36,954 nt of DNA from Deltaproteobacteria bacterium (GTDB lineage: Bacteria > Myxococcota_A > Polyangia > JACPQR01): assembly GCA_016190375.1 (NCBI GenBank), contig JACPQR010000140.1, positions 1 through 36,954 on the forward strand, given 5' to 3'. Positions 16,278-24,099 of the stretch are shown in pieces. The stretch's first letter is position 1. Each line of letters opens with the position of its first letter. The notes beneath the pieces were generated by a model. The model was not told the DNA's origin. It ran no database searches and worked only from the letters and a program-made list of their open reading frames with translations. Position numbers and translations under genes: made by a program.

Positions 16278-17693
16278 GTGGATCCATCGTCGGGCGCGGG
16301 CGAGCCGTCGAGGAGACGGGATGCCCGGCTCTTGGTTGCGCCGTTTCTCGAGGCGGTGGTGGCGCCCCATTTCGAGGGACAGCGCGGGCGGGCGCCCCGC
16401 GAGATCGTCCAGGACCTGTCGACCCGCGGGCTCTCCTTCTTCACGGCGAACGCCGATCTCATCGGCCAGGCCCACCGGATCGACGCGGTCACGGTCGAAT
16501 GCCCCGACGGGCTCGCCGCGACTCTCGGCGTGGCCACCGCCCATGTCCGATCCGGGCAGGCCGGGCTCGGGTCGCCAGTCCGGATGGCGCTGGAGTTCGA
16601 GCACCCGCGGCCGCCGATCCGGATCACGAGCGCCGTGCAGCGCCTGGCCGACGGGCTGTTCGCCCCGAAGCGCCGTGCCGACGCCGCACGCCTCGTCCGC
16701 GCGCTCCTCGGCGCCGACCCGGAGGCCCGCGAGCGGCGAAGGGCAGAGCGGATCCGCGTGCCGCTCGAGGACGAGATCCGGGTCCACCTCGAGCGGGCCG
16801 GCGCGGTGGTTGGCGAGGCCCTGCTCGCAGACGTCTCATCACACGGCTTCGGGTGCATCGCGCCCGAGGACTTCCAGCTCTCCGGGGCCGTCGAGGAGGT
16901 TCGGCTCGTCGCCAAGGGAAGGGAGCTCGTCCGCCGGGCCGTGCGTGACGTCTTCGTCGATCGCCGCTCGGTCCGCGGCCAGCCGCGAACGCAACTGCGA
17001 GTCGTGATCGCTCCGCCGCCGGGAGCCGCCGATCTGAACCTGCCGCTGTGGGTCGGCGCGCACGAGTTCGGATCCGTGCGGCTGCGGCGTGGCGGGCCAG
17101 GTGCGGAGCTCGTGCAGGCGGCGCTGCTCGCACGCACCGACGTGAGGATCGTCGAGGCTCGAACCCCCGAGGAGCGCGACGCGGCCGCCGATCTTTCCTA
17201 CGAGGCCTTCATGGGCGAGGGGGACGTCGTGGCGGCGCGCTGTCCACGTTCCGCATGGTCCGACGACTTCGAGTCTCGCGCCACCGTGCTCCTCGCTCGC
17301 GCCGGGGACCTCATCGCGGGCACGATCCGGCTCGTCCCCGACGGGCCCGGGGGCCTGCCGTTCCAGCAGTACGCGCCCGAGGAGGTGTGGCCGCGGCCTT
17401 CGAGCCGGCGAGCGGAAGGTGGAAGGCTCGCCGTCTCGCGGGCGTACCGGCAGGACGTCAACGCGCGCCTTGGCCTCGGGCTCCTCCTCATCGCCCGCGA
17501 CGTCCAGATGGCCCAGGTGCAGGGGGTCGAGCGTATCCTGATCGGCGTGCGCCTCTCGCACGCACGGTTCTATCGCGCGATCGGCTTCGAGCCGATATCC
17601 CATCCGTTCGTCCACCTTCAGTTCGGCCTCGAGGCCCAGCTCCTCGAGATCGGCGTTGCCTCGCCGGGGCCCCTGAGGAAGTTCATGCGATGA
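16278..17693 (+). CDS. Tandem PilZ / N-acyl amino acid synthase-like (FeeM-GNAT) protein
   Basis: 471 aa from GTG 16278; GTG 16260 is also possible and no ribosome-binding site decides. Two PilZ-like modules are visible by their c-di-GMP motifs: RxxxR at R13-R17 with DLSTRG at 46-51, and RxxxR at R154-R158 with DVSSHG at 185-190. From about residue 285 the chain resembles the FeeM/autoinducer-synthase branch of GNAT: LSYEAFMGEGD, DDFESRATVLLARAGDLIAGTIRLV, GGRLAVSRAYRQ and ILIGVRLSHARFYRAIGF. FeeM-type enzymes join an acyl chain from acyl-ACP to an amino acid. c-di-GMP control of acyl transfer is inferred. It is the first gene of a four-gene unit; its stop overlaps the next ATG (ATGA, 17690-17693). 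Confidence 0.78.
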   Translation: MDPSSGAGEPSRRRDARLLVAPFLEAVVAPHFEGQRGRAPREIVQDLSTRGLSFFTANADLIGQAHRIDAVTVECPDGLAATLGVATAHVRSGQAGLGSPVRMALEFEHPRPPIRITSAVQRLADGLFAPKRRADAARLVRALLGADPEARERRRAERIRVPLEDEIRVHLERAGAVVGEALLADVSSHGFGCIAPEDFQLSGAVEEVRLVAKGRELVRRAVRDVFVDRRSVRGQPRTQLRVVIAPPPGAADLNLPLWVGAHEFGSVRLRRGGPGAELVQAALLARTDVRIVEARTPEERDAAADLSYEAFMGEGDVVAARCPRSAWSDDFESRATVLLARAGDLIAGTIRLVPDGPGGLPFQQYAPEEVWPRPSSRRAEGGRLAVSRAYRQDVNARLGLGLLLIARDVQMAQVQGVERILIGVRLSHARFYRAIGFEPISHPFVHLQFGLEAQLLEIGVASPGPLRKFMR

Positions 17694-18406
17694 GCACGGC
17701 CGGCTACGACCAGGGCTTCTGGGATCGGTACTTCCGGTACTACGACGCCCTCGAGCAGTTCGAGCCGTACCGCGAGATGCTGGACCTCGTGGCGCGGCTC
17801 TGCGAGCCGGCGCGCGGGGTGCGGATCCTGGACGTCGGCGCCGGAACCGGGAACCTCCTGTCGAGACTGCGCGCCGCTGGCGCGACCGCCGTCGCGCTCG
17901 ACGCCAACGATCGCGGCCTCGCGCGTGCCGCCTCGAAGGGGCCGAGCGTACCGTGCATCCGCGCCACCCTCGACTCGCCGCTGCCGATCCGGCCGGCCAG
18001 CTTCGAGCGGGTGACGGCCGTGAACGTCCTTTACACGCTGTCGCCCGCGGCCGCCGAGCGTTGCCTGCGCGAGGTCCGCCGGGTGCTCAGGCCCGGCGGG
18101 CGCTTCGTCTTCGTGACGCCGGTCGAGGGCGCGAAGCCCCAGATGGTCTACGTCGAGTCGGTGCGCCGGTGGTGGCGCGAGCAGGGACCCATCGGCGCCG
18201 CGCGGCGCATGGCGCGCGTGATTGTCCCGACGGTCGCGATCCTTGCCTACAACGAGCGCATCCGTCGCCAGGGAGACCAGGGCGCCTTCCGCTTCTTTCG
18301 CGAAGTCGAGCTCCGCGAGGAGCTCGTCCGAGCCGGATTCGAGGTCGGCGAGATCGGGCGCACCTACGCGAACCAGGCGTGGATCGGATCGGCGGTGTCG
18401 CGATGA
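17690..18406 (+). CDS. Class I SAM-dependent methyltransferase
   Basis: 238 aa from the ATG at 17690, coupled by ATGA overlaps to both neighbours. Motif I is ILDVGAGTGNLLSRL, the strand-2 acid is in AVALDANDRG, and VLRPGGRFVFVTPVEGAK matches the UbiE/Methyltransf_11 post-III region. The C-terminal third contains a hydrophobic stretch (RVIVPTVAILAYNERI) that could touch membrane or a lipid substrate. Because it lies directly after the acyl-transferase gene, methylation of the acyl product is an attractive but unproven role. Confidence 0.85.
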   Translation: MSTAGYDQGFWDRYFRYYDALEQFEPYREMLDLVARLCEPARGVRILDVGAGTGNLLSRLRAAGATAVALDANDRGLARAASKGPSVPCIRATLDSPLPIRPASFERVTAVNVLYTLSPAAAERCLREVRRVLRPGGRFVFVTPVEGAKPQMVYVESVRRWWREQGPIGAARRMARVIVPTVAILAYNERIRRQGDQGAFRFFREVELREELVRAGFEVGEIGRTYANQAWIGSAVSR

Positions 18407-21246
18407 CCGTCCCGATCTGGGCGCCCGAGGTCAGCGCGAGGTTCGCGCGGGCGCTGCTCGACGAGGCCGACCGGAGGCTCGGGTCCGTGGCCGTGACGGA
18501 GCTCTTGGCTCCGCTGGGCGTGACGCGCGCGGAGCTCGACGACGAGACCGGCTGGCTCTCTCTCGCGTTCTGCGAGCTGCTCTGCGAGCGAGTCGTCGAG
18601 ACGGCCGGCTCGGCCGAGATCCTCGTGCAGGCGGGCCGCGCCGGGTTCTCGCCGAGGGTGCTCGGCTTCCTCTACGCGCTCGTGAGGGCCCTGTCGAACA
18701 CCGAGGCCCTCTTCGCGAGGATCGCGCAGGTCGCGCCCACGGTGAACAAGGTCGCCAGGATGACGATCCGGGAACGCGCGCGCGGACGGATCGTGATCGA
18801 GTACCGCCCGCTCGACGGGGCGCCCCGGGAGAGGACGCGGCTGATGTGCACCCTTCGAGGCGCCCAGCTCGCCGCGATCCCCACCGTCTTCGGCCTCCCG
18901 GAGGCGCGGCTCATCGAGCACGAATGCCACGCGCTCGGCGCGCCGCAGTGCCTGTACGAGTTCCGGTGGCTCCCCGCCAGACGTTCGGTCGGCCTGATGA
19001 CCGGCCTCGCGGCCGGCGTCGGGGCGGGCCTCGCCGCCCACTGGCTCGGTGATGCAGGGATGGGCACGGCGCTCGCGGTCTTCGCGACGCTCGGCGGAGC
19101 GATCGGGGCGCTCGTCGACTCGCGCCGCGAGATCGTGCGCCGCGGCCGCTACCTGGAAGAGCAGAACGCAGCGCTCGCGGCCTCGGCGGAGGCGACGGAG
19201 CGGCGGTTCGCCGAGGCCGTAGAGGCCAAGCGGGCCGTCGATCAGAAAGTGGAGGACCGCACCCGGGAGCTCAACCACGCGCTCGACCAGCTCCGCGAGG
19301 TCAGCCGCGCCAAGAACGACTTCTTCGCGAACGTCTCGCACGAGCTGAGGACTCCGCTCACCCTGATCCTCGCCCCGCTCGAAGCGATGCTGGAGGATCC
19401 CGGGCGGGCCGGCCCCGACGCGCTCGCCACGATGCACAGGAACTCCGTTCGGCTGTTCAGGTTGATCAACGAGCTCCTCGACCTGGCCAAGGTCGATGCG
19501 GGCGGGATGCGGATCCGGCCCGTGCCCACGGACCTCGGGGCGCTCGCGCGTCAGGTCGCCTCCCCCTTCGAGCCGCTCGCGGCGGAGCGAGGCATCGAGC
19601 TCGCCGTCGAGACGGTGGCAGGCATCCCGGCCGTACCGCTCGATCCGGACCGCATCGACATCGCGCTGTCGAACCTCGTCGCCAACGCGCTCAAGTTCAC
19701 ACCGCGGGGCGGCCGCGTCGTCGTCGAGGTCCGGGTAGATGGTCAGGACGCGACGGTCGAGGTCGCCGACACGGGACCGGGGATCTCGCCCGAGGACCAG
19801 TCCAGCGTCTTCGAGCGCTTCGCGCAGGCCTCGCAAGGCCCGCGACGCGCAGGAGGAACGGGCATCGGCCTCGCGCTGGTCAGCGAGATCGCCTCGCTTC
19901 ACGGTGGGAAGGTCGGTCTGAGCAGCGAGCCCGGTCAGGGCGCCACGTTCACGATGCGGCTGCCCCTGTCGGCCGATCGAATCCCCGCCGCGAGCCTCGA
20001 GCGACGCCAGGCTGCGGTGCCCGTCTCCGTCGTTCGCCGCCAGAGCGATCTCGACCCCTGGTCGTCCCTGGTCGGGTCGGCGGGGGCTCTGGCCGAGCTT
20101 CGGGCCGAGAGCTCGTCGGCCGACGCGGTCGAGCCTGCCACCGCTCCCGAGGGCGCGCCCACCATCCTCGTCGTCGAGGACCACGACGAGCTGAGGAGCT
20201 TCGTGGCCCGCTCCCTCTCGGGGCGATACCGGGTGCTGCAGGCGCCCGACGGCGAGGATGCGCTCGCGCGGATCGCGGACTGCAAGCCGGACCTCGTCGT
20301 GAGCGACGTGATGATGCCCCGGATGGACGGCTACGAGCTGTGCCGGCGGCTCAAGGCGGACGTGGCCACGCGCCCGATCCCGGTGCTGCTCTTGACCGCC
20401 AAGACCGGAGTGGATCGGCTGGTCGAGGGATTCGCGGCGGGCGCGGACGACTACCTCGCCAAGCCCTTCAACGAGCGAGAGCTCCTCGCGCGCGTGGAGG
20501 TCCACCTGCGCCTGCGGGGCCTGATGGAGGACGTGGGCCGGCGCGAGAGGCTTGCGATCCTGGGCATGGTGGCCGCGGGCGTGGCGCACGAGGTCAGAAA
20601 CCCCCTGTCGGCCATCCAGGGGATACTGCCGCGGCTGACCAGGACTCTCGAGGCCGCCGGCAAGCTCGACGACCGGACGGCGGAGGTGCTCGGGGTCGTC
20701 GGTGACGCGATCGGGCGAATCGAGCGGGTGACGAGAGACCTGATCGACCTTTCGCGCATCGACCGCGAACAGGTCGGGGTCTGGCGCCCGGCCGAGGCGC
20801 TGGAGGCGGCGATCCGCCTCCTCAGCGCCCGGAGCGACGAGCCCGCCCAGGTGATCCTGTCCGCGGGGATCGGCGCCGAGGTCGCGGGGCGGCCCGCGGA
20901 GCTGAATCAGGTGATCCTCAACGTGATAGACAACGCGCTCAGAGCTGCGGGCGCATCCGGGAAGGTCTCGGTCGGCTCGCGAATCGAGGCGGAGCGCTGC
21001 GTGATCGAGGTGGCGGACTCGGGACCTGGGATCGCGCCCGGGGTCCTTCCGAGGATCTTCGACCCGTTCTTCACGACCCGCTTGGGCGGGGAAGGTACGG
21101 GGCTCGGTCTCGCGATCGCCAAGCGGATCGTCAACGAGCACCTCGGCACGATCGAGGTGGAGTGCCCCCGGGACGGAGGGACTCTCGTCCGCATCGCGCT
21201 ACCGATCAGGACCGGGCACGTCGTACAATCGGCGACCAGCGGATGA
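18403..21246 (+). CDS. Double hybrid sensor histidine kinase (V4R-like sensor-TM-HisKA/HATPase-REC-HisKA/HATPase)
   Basis: 947 aa from the ATG at 18403. Residues 1-190 form a soluble sensor-like domain ending in EHECHALGAPQCLYEF, with Cys175 and Cys183, similar to the metal-binding end of V4R/heme-NO-binding-like domains (tentative). Two hydrophobic segments follow (about 196-240), then a coiled coil. Kinase 1 has the phosphoacceptor His313 in SHELRTPL and an ATPase with DTGPGIS and GTGIGLAL. The receiver domain has Asp635 in SDVMMPRMDGYE. Kinase 2 has His729 in AHEVRNPLS and an ATPase with DSGPGIA, FDPFFTTR and GTGLGLA. Two complete kinase cores around one receiver is unusual. It overlaps both neighbours by ATGA. 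Confidence 0.9.
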   Translation: MTVPIWAPEVSARFARALLDEADRRLGSVAVTELLAPLGVTRAELDDETGWLSLAFCELLCERVVETAGSAEILVQAGRAGFSPRVLGFLYALVRALSNTEALFARIAQVAPTVNKVARMTIRERARGRIVIEYRPLDGAPRERTRLMCTLRGAQLAAIPTVFGLPEARLIEHECHALGAPQCLYEFRWLPARRSVGLMTGLAAGVGAGLAAHWLGDAGMGTALAVFATLGGAIGALVDSRREIVRRGRYLEEQNAALAASAEATERRFAEAVEAKRAVDQKVEDRTRELNHALDQLREVSRAKNDFFANVSHELRTPLTLILAPLEAMLEDPGRAGPDALATMHRNSVRLFRLINELLDLAKVDAGGMRIRPVPTDLGALARQVASPFEPLAAERGIELAVETVAGIPAVPLDPDRIDIALSNLVANALKFTPRGGRVVVEVRVDGQDATVEVADTGPGISPEDQSSVFERFAQASQGPRRAGGTGIGLALVSEIASLHGGKVGLSSEPGQGATFTMRLPLSADRIPAASLERRQAAVPVSVVRRQSDLDPWSSLVGSAGALAELRAESSSADAVEPATAPEGAPTILVVEDHDELRSFVARSLSGRYRVLQAPDGEDALARIADCKPDLVVSDVMMPRMDGYELCRRLKADVATRPIPVLLLTAKTGVDRLVEGFAAGADDYLAKPFNERELLARVEVHLRLRGLMEDVGRRERLAILGMVAAGVAHEVRNPLSAIQGILPRLTRTLEAAGKLDDRTAEVLGVVGDAIGRIERVTRDLIDLSRIDREQVGVWRPAEALEAAIRLLSARSDEPAQVILSAGIGAEVAGRPAELNQVILNVIDNALRAAGASGKVSVGSRIEAERCVIEVADSGPGIAPGVLPRIFDPFFTTRLGGEGTGLGLAIAKRIVNEHLGTIEVECPRDGGTLVRIALPIRTGHVVQSATSG

Positions 21247-22352
21247 GCATCGACTACCGACAATTCCCGATCCTCTGCGTCGACGACGACCGCGCGAGCC
21301 TCGTGGCCATGCGCTACGCGCTCGAGGAGCACTTCTGCGTCATCACCGCGAGCTCGGGCGAGGAGGCGCTCAAGAAGCTCATCGAGCACGACGTGGCCGT
21401 CCTGCTCGCCGACCAGAAGATGCCCGGGATGGATGGCGTGCAGGTCTGCGAGCGCGCACGAGTGCTCAAGCCACACGTCGTCAGGATCATAGTCACGGCG
21501 TACGCGGACCTGGAGATGGCGCTCGAGGCGATCAACCGCGGGCAGGTGGCGCGCTACCTCCGCAAGCCCTGGACGGAGGACGAGCTCAGAGCGACGTTGA
21601 GGACCGCGATCGACGTCGTCCACCTTCAGCGGCTGATGGCCGACGTCGAGCTCAGGCTCCTCCGAGGCGAGGAGGCAGCGCTGATGGTGACGAGCAAGCT
21701 GACCCACGAGCTCGCTCAGCAGCTCTCGTTCCTGGCGCTGACGCTGGCGAAGGCTCGCGTCCTCGCGGCCAAGGTGACCGACCCGGCCCTCGGGGCCCAG
21801 CTCGGCGAGGTCGCGAGGAGCGGTGAGGTGCACGTCGACCACGTCACGGACCTCTTGCGCCGCGCCCAGGAGATCGCCGAGGGGCATGCCGCCAAGTCGG
21901 GCGTGGCCGACGCCGCGCGGGTCGTGGAGACGGCGATGGCGATGATCCGTCCGGAGCTCGGCCGCAGGGCGCGGTGCGAGGCGATCATCGAGGGCCGCCC
22001 GCAGGTGGGCCTGCCCGCCACGGAGCTCGCGCAGGTCCTGATGAACCTCCTGGCGAACGCGTGGCGCGCTCTGCCGGAAGGAGAGGCGCACAAGCACCGG
22101 GTCTCGATTCACCTGAGGACCGAGGACGACCTCGCGATCTTCACGGTCACCGATTCTGGCGCTGGAATCCCCGCCGAGATCCTTCCGAGGATCTGGGACG
22201 AGGGCTTCACCACCAAGCCCGAGCCCAAGGGAGCGGGGCTGGGACTGCACATCGTCAGGGGGATCGTCGTGCGCCGCGGCGGCAAGATCACCGCCGAGAG
22301 CGAGCCAGGCAAGACGGTGTTCATCGTCAAGCTGCCGGCGGTGCGGGACTAG
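21243..22352 (+). CDS. Receiver-histidine kinase (REC-HATPase) protein
   Basis: 369 aa from the ATG at 21243 (ATGA overlap with the hybrid kinase). REC domain: acidic pocket CVDDD, phosphoacceptor Asp57 in LADQKMPGMDG, then TAYADLE and LRKPWTEDEL, the KPW form seen in HupR/RpfG-like receivers. A helical segment with His155 in KLTHELAQQLS is the likely phosphoacceptor, but it lacks the usual NPL after HE. The ATPase has NLLANAWRAL (N box), DSGAGIP (G1) and GAGLGLHI (G2). No DNA-binding or enzymatic output domain is present, so the output partner must be encoded elsewhere. Last gene of the unit. Confidence 0.88.
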   Translation: MSIDYRQFPILCVDDDRASLVAMRYALEEHFCVITASSGEEALKKLIEHDVAVLLADQKMPGMDGVQVCERARVLKPHVVRIIVTAYADLEMALEAINRGQVARYLRKPWTEDELRATLRTAIDVVHLQRLMADVELRLLRGEEAALMVTSKLTHELAQQLSFLALTLAKARVLAAKVTDPALGAQLGEVARSGEVHVDHVTDLLRRAQEIAEGHAAKSGVADAARVVETAMAMIRPELGRRARCEAIIEGRPQVGLPATELAQVLMNLLANAWRALPEGEAHKHRVSIHLRTEDDLAIFTVTDSGAGIPAEILPRIWDEGFTTKPEPKGAGLGLHIVRGIVVRRGGKITAESEPGKTVFIVKLPAVRD

Positions 22353-22416
22353 GAGACTGGTGCGGGGAGTCCCGTTTGGCGTGTCCGCCGAGCCTCAGGC
22401 GTCGCGCTCTGTGGCG

Positions 22417-22815
22417 ATGATCCGTCGCGTACCGATGAGACCTGGCTGGTGGGCGCTGATCGCGGTGTTTTCGTTCGTCTCCCTGTGGGGCTGCGGACAA
22501 CCCGCTGGCGGGCCGTCGCCGGATCTCACCGGCGCCGACCCCCCGGTACCAGGGCTCACGACGCCGCCGACTCCGCAAGCCGTGCCGCCCGGAATGCCTG
22601 TGGCGCCAACCACGGTCCCGGCGACTCCCGGTACCGCGACCTCCTCCTCAGCTGAGCTACGGAGAGGCCCCTCGATGCTGACGGCCTGCATGAACTCGCC
22701 GCCGAACGCCGATGGTTCCCTCCCGACCTGCCAGAGCGCCACCTGCCGCGAATGCGTCGCGACCAACGGCGAGGGGCCCTGCCTGGTCATCTGCGGCGTC
22801 GCGAACCCGCGGTAG
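22417..22815 (+). CDS. Small proline-rich lipoprotein
   Basis: 132 aa from the ATG at 22417 (an ATG at 22435 is also possible). A hydrophobic signal ends in SLWGC (lipobox-like). A Pro/Thr/Ala linker follows to about residue 75, then a short C-terminal region with five cysteines (TACMNS, TCQSATCRECV, CLVICG). No family recognised. It begins 64 bp after the receiver-kinase gene and may or may not be co-transcribed. The opposite strand is also open here but lacks a signal or domain. Confidence 0.55.
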   Translation: MIRRVPMRPGWWALIAVFSFVSLWGCGQPAGGPSPDLTGADPPVPGLTTPPTPQAVPPGMPVAPTTVPATPGTATSSSAELRRGPSMLTACMNSPPNADGSLPTCQSATCRECVATNGEGPCLVICGVANPR

Positions 22816-23030
22816 CCGGGGTCGAGCCAGGGCGACCGCAGCGGGGCGGCGTCCTCGCTCGGCTCGGGCTTGGACCCGAGCTGGCCCATGAGGAGGCGAG
22901 CGCGGTGAGCAACGGCGCGAGCGTGCGCAGCAGCATCGGCCGAACCTGTCAGCGTCGCAGCCGGAGCAGGTCCTGTCGGTGATCGAGGACGGGGCACCAG
23001 ACGAGCGTCCCTGAGGGATGGGTCGATACG

Positions 23031-23735
23031 CTAGGTCTCGTTCACGCACGTCCCATCCATGCAGGTCTCGCCGTCGTCGCACTCGAAGCCGCACAGCCCG
23101 CAGTTGCTGGGATCGCGGGTGAGCTCCCGGCATAACGTGTCGTCCAGATGGGGGCAGGGCGACGAGGGTGGGTAGCAGACGCACTCTCCGTCCACGCACT
23201 GGCCCTCGGCGCACCTGACGAAGCAGGCCCCGCAGTCCCAAACGCCATGCAGCAGATCCGCGCAGCGGCGCCTATCTTCCGCCTGGCACAGCTCCGGGAG
23301 GGGATCGTCGCAGAAGCACTCGCCGCCGACGCACTCGCCATCGTCGCACGGCCAGTCGCAGCGCCCGCAGTGCTCCACGCTGGTCGACAGATCCACGCAC
23401 TCGCCGCGGCACAGCGTCCGCCCGGGCGGGCAGTCGGTCGCGGCGTCGCCGGGACGGCCAGCGTCGCCGCCGGGATCTGCTCCGCCGTCGGGCTCCACGC
23501 CGGCGTCGCGGCCGGGCTCTCTTCCACCGTCGGGCTCGACGCCAGCGTCGCGCCCGGCACCAGCGTCTGCGTCGCCGTCCGTCGCCGCGTCGCGGGCGGG
23601 CAGGCAACGACCGTCCTCGCACGTCCAGCCCACGGCGCAAGGACAGCTCTTGGCGGTCAGGTCGAGGCCATCGACCGTGCAGGCGAGCGGCAGGGCCAGG
23701 GCGGACGAGCCGATCATCACCAGCGCGCGGAGCAC
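23031..23735 (-). CDS. Cysteine-rich lipoprotein with Asp/Gly-rich linker
   Basis: 234 aa from GTG 23735, chosen because it leads straight into a signal with lipobox-like LPLAC. The frame stays open upstream to 23993. After CPCAVGWTCEDGRC, a repetitive Asp/Gly/Pro linker (GRDAGVEPDGG occurs in similar copies) leads to three disulfide-knot-like modules: HCGRCDWPCDDGECVGGECFC, the WDCGACF module and the NCGLCGFECDDGETC module. Such repeats are typical of exported Myxococcota proteins. Function unknown. Confidence 0.68.
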   Translation of the reverse strand: MLRALVMIGSSALALPLACTVDGLDLTAKSCPCAVGWTCEDGRCLPARDAATDGDADAGAGRDAGVEPDGGREPGRDAGVEPDGGADPGGDAGRPGDAATDCPPGRTLCRGECVDLSTSVEHCGRCDWPCDDGECVGGECFCDDPLPELCQAEDRRRCADLLHGVWDCGACFVRCAEGQCVDGECVCYPPSSPCPHLDDTLCRELTRDPSNCGLCGFECDDGETCMDGTCVNET

Positions 23736-24099
23736 CGCTGCTCGTCTCGAAGCCCATCCGTGACGGCGGGCCCCCGGATCGGGCCAGCCCTCGCGATCAC
23801 TCCGAAGGCCGATCGGGTTTGGCACGTCTGCACCGCTCCTCGACTTCGCCCCCATCCGGCCGCCCGGCTGCAAGGGGTACGCCGCCCGGGCAACCAGGAT
23901 CGGCTCGACCTTCGTCCCGTTGGGTGCCCTGATCGCTACCCACCGTGGGACGCGCCCTACCCAGGTCGCGCCGGTGCGGCCGCGCGAATGCACGGATTGC
24001 CCTCCGGCGGAGTGGCACGAACGGTGCTCGTGCCCGGCTACCCCGATGCGCTCTGGCGGGACGGCCGGTCGGTGGTCTCACGAAGTGGGAGGGTGAGAA
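23736..24099. other. 364-bp divergent intergenic region
   Basis: Lies between the Cys-rich lipoprotein gene (minus) and the beta-helix gene (plus). The minus-strand frame of the lipoprotein remains open to 23993 without signal-like sequence. A strong ribosome-binding site (GGGAGGG at 24087-24093) precedes the ATG at 24100. No promoter, repeat or RNA was recognised. Confidence 0.4.

Noticed and set aside
15268..16287. 339-aa minus-strand open frame over vapBC
   Set aside because: Antisense to the well-supported VapB and VapC proteins; Arg/Ser/Pro-rich shadow.
18364..21141. 925-aa minus-strand open frame
   Set aside because: Exactly antisense to the hybrid kinase, whose motifs are unambiguous.
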